Below, one piece after another: positions 62,195 to 64,000 of a stretch of DNA of 64,000 nt (positions are counted from its first letter, which is position 1; each line of letters opens with the position of its first letter). The position numbers were made by a program, and so were the translations under genes. This DNA comes from Oscarella lobularis. Taxonomy: Eukaryota; Porifera; Homoscleromorpha; Homosclerophorida; Oscarellidae. The notes under the pieces are model-generated. The model was not told the origin of the DNA. It saw only the letters and a program-made list of their open reading frames with translations, and did no database searches. The DNA is taken from assembly GCF_947507565.1 (NCBI RefSeq), contig NC_089175.1:5693733-5757732 (forward strand), written 5' to 3'.

Positions 62195-62429
62195 AGCGCG
62201 ACAAAAAACAAGTTGTCGTCGTCACAGTTACGCAAAGACTAAGTAGTGAAAGAAGGAATCCCTTTACGTCATATAGCTCTTTGCATATTCTTCAATTATT
62301 TGATTAACATATCAACAGTTTCACGTGCAACAAACCACCCAAGTCCAAACTATCCGTACATTATACGAGTAGTAATGACTTCTAGCGTATTCTCTTATAT
62401 ATTTGATCCAATCCGCCATTGATGTAACT

Positions 62430-62939
62430 CATCGGCGGATTTTCTATTGTGTTATCCTCAGCATTTAGAACTTGAAGAGATGGCGACAGAGCGATATCTC
62501 GCGGTATCGTCAGCAAATTTGGATTCTCCCGCAGGTACAGCTGCTCCAGAGACACACTTCATTGAGACCGCCATTAGCAAACGCGTTCCTCCCAAGCGAA
62601 GAACTTTCAAAAGCTTGACGATTAAGCGTCAAAAAATACGTGGCAAAGTCTATTTCCAAAGGCGCATACTATGATGAGAGATGGGGGGTGAGAGACGGCA
62701 AATATCCTATGTCGTCGGGAAGGCTTCTAAGACTATTGGACTCGACTCTCAAGCGCTGCATGCAGGTTGAAGAGATTTGAAATGGCTGATGAAATGGCCA
62801 CCAGATCGCATTCACCCATATTCAAGACTGTCAGGGTGCTGGCTGTTCGTTGTAAGGTATCAGACAAGTTGAAGTCGGGCAGGGGAAGACGAGTCAAATC
62901 GAGACGCTTAATTTCCGTCAGGCATTTCTGGAGGATCAT
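62430..62939 (-). pseudogene. Leucine-rich-repeat pseudogene (fourth copy)
   Basis: It begins like the other LRR genes (LTVLNMGECDLVAISSAISN) but a small GCATGC-type insertion near 62757 shifts the frame after NLFNL. Further downstream, text for LRLGG- and LYLRENPNL-like repeats survives in other frames (about 62480-62620). The middle repeats are missing. Confidence 0.75.
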
Positions 62940-63451
62940 GGACTCGCTCTACTTGGCGGGTTTCAATTTCTCCATCTATTAGGCGAAAACGCCACCTTGT
63001 GTTTTCACCCATTAAGGGTATTCCCTTTGGGGAAACAAAACAACACACTTAGCTGCGAGGGCTGGGGAATACATTTCCGCGGGCTTAGGTCTGTCCAACG
63101 TGCGACCGAAAACAAGCGTAAAGACGAAAAGAGACGCTGACTAATAGCACAGAGCATGGTAAGAGCGAATCGTAGGAGCATGAGCATCTAGCAAGAAGAA
63201 GCATGCAAGAGCACGAGAATCGAGTCCCCACGCCATTGTCGTGCCGCGCGAGGGGAAATCCGTCTTATAACAACCCAAAAGCCGCAAAGAGACTCGGATC
63301 GAATCTTGGCATCAGTTTAGCATTCTTACGCTCGAAGTGGGCAAGGTCCCTGTTCCTTCACATGAGAATCGAGTCTTTATTGGAGACGTTATATTCATAT
63401 GAGATACCATCAACCCCTAAACACGAACAACAAAACCATTTACAACAAAAG
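62940..63451. other. No gene seen
   Basis: Intergenic DNA between the LRR pseudogene and the CTHRC1-like gene. Short frames only (63005-63187 minus, 63203-63526 plus) with no domain. Confidence 0.4.
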
Positions 63452-64000
63452 TCAGGTTTGCGACTGGGGATATTCTTCAATCATTATGCGAGAAACAGAA
63501 TTCCATCCAGAGTCATTATCAGATGATGGTCGGCCTTGACAGTTTCCCACATGAACAGCTACCCTTATTGATCCAGATGGAATGTTCTCACAGAACCCTT
63601 CTATTTGGCGAGGTCGATGAGGATTATCATTGGAATTGAACAGATACACAACTCCTTCAATTGTCATCGGTCCCGAGCATTCTGCTCCATTAAAAGTGAT
63701 GTACCAACGTCCACAGCAGTGGCTACCAGGACATCGGACTCTCATATTGGCAGCATACGCTACTTTGAGAGCGGTAGAAGAGTGACGCTTTTTGAAGACG
63801 CATTCCTAATGGAAATCAATTGAAAGTGTGGTCAAATTTACTTTTGAAAATTACCTGTATGAGACCTGTATCTTTGTTATCCTGTCTTTTCCAGACACAC
63901 TGCTTCCAGTTTATAGAATTGGCAGTGCCGTTTTCTCCTTGAGGTCCGGGCTCTCCTCGTCCTCCCAAATTTCCTTTGATTCCTTTTTCTCCTTTGATTC
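63452..64000 (-). CDS. CTHRC1-like collagen protein, 3' part (cut by window edge)
   Basis: The last exon (63452-63805) codes for the C-terminal domain of collagen triple helix repeat-containing 1: CCGRWYITFNGAECSGPMTI, EGVVYLF, IEGFCENI and GWNSVSRIMIEE match human CTHRC1 text closely in spacing and Cys placement. A 49 bp intron (63806-63854, GT-AG) separates it from an exon with Gly-X-Y repeats (GIKGEKGIKGNLGGRGEPGP) and WKQCVWKRQD. In vertebrates CTHRC1 is secreted and acts in Wnt/PCP signalling and matrix remodelling; the role here is inferred by homology. The 5' exons lie beyond 64000. Confidence 0.9.

Overview
The window looks like nuclear DNA of a non-bilaterian marine animal. My best guess is a sponge, with Homoscleromorpha only a speculation. 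Genes carry very short GT-AG introns (about 50-160 bp), there are animal families (collagen triple helix joined to a TNF-type domain, rhodopsin-like GPCRs, a CTHRC1-type protein), TATA boxes, AATAAA signals, and DNA-transposon and retroposon-like insertions. Nothing bacterial, no tRNA, no rRNA and no CRISPR array was seen. Nearly every recognisable gene is on the minus strand.

Region 1-49.8 kb is dominated by a tandem array of secreted collagen-TNF genes. It holds nine complete copies (about 1.9, 15.1, 20.4, 22.6, 29.7, 32.5, 36.9, 40.6 and 48.1 kb), one copy cut by the left edge, two broken copies (6.7-9.35 and 11.55-12.5 kb) and a small remnant (31.9 kb). Each complete copy has a signal-peptide exon, collagen exons whose lengths are multiples of 9 bp (several exactly 54 bp) in phase 0, a short helical linker, and a last exon coding for a TNF-type beta-sandwich. 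The promoters share a TATA box, a CRE-like element and paired CACGTG boxes. Mixed into 4-18.4 kb are four copies of a rhodopsin-like receptor, two intact (7.65 and 12.7 kb) and two decayed (4.2 and 17.4 kb). There is also a plus-strand single-pass membrane protein (19.25 kb, with a truncated copy at 6.2 kb) and a possible small secreted protein (14.2 kb).

Region 42.8-59.5 kb adds five intact, intronless, GC-rich genes with a MACPF-like signature. These are interleaved with collagen-TNF copies at their left end, and pseudogene pieces lie at 34.6, 45.0 and 54.3-55.1 kb. Region 59.8-62.9 kb holds three small intracellular LRR genes and one LRR pseudogene. The right edge carries the 3' part of a CTHRC1-like collagen gene.

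The window reads as an actively duplicating (birth-and-death) locus of secreted ligands, receptors and possible pore-forming or defence proteins. That joint role is inferred from gene content only. Other structures include two hairpin inversions inside broken collagen genes, an 802 bp terminal-inverted-repeat element, a 597 bp insertion with a TGAAC-repeat tail, and a minisatellite built on TGTGATCACA.
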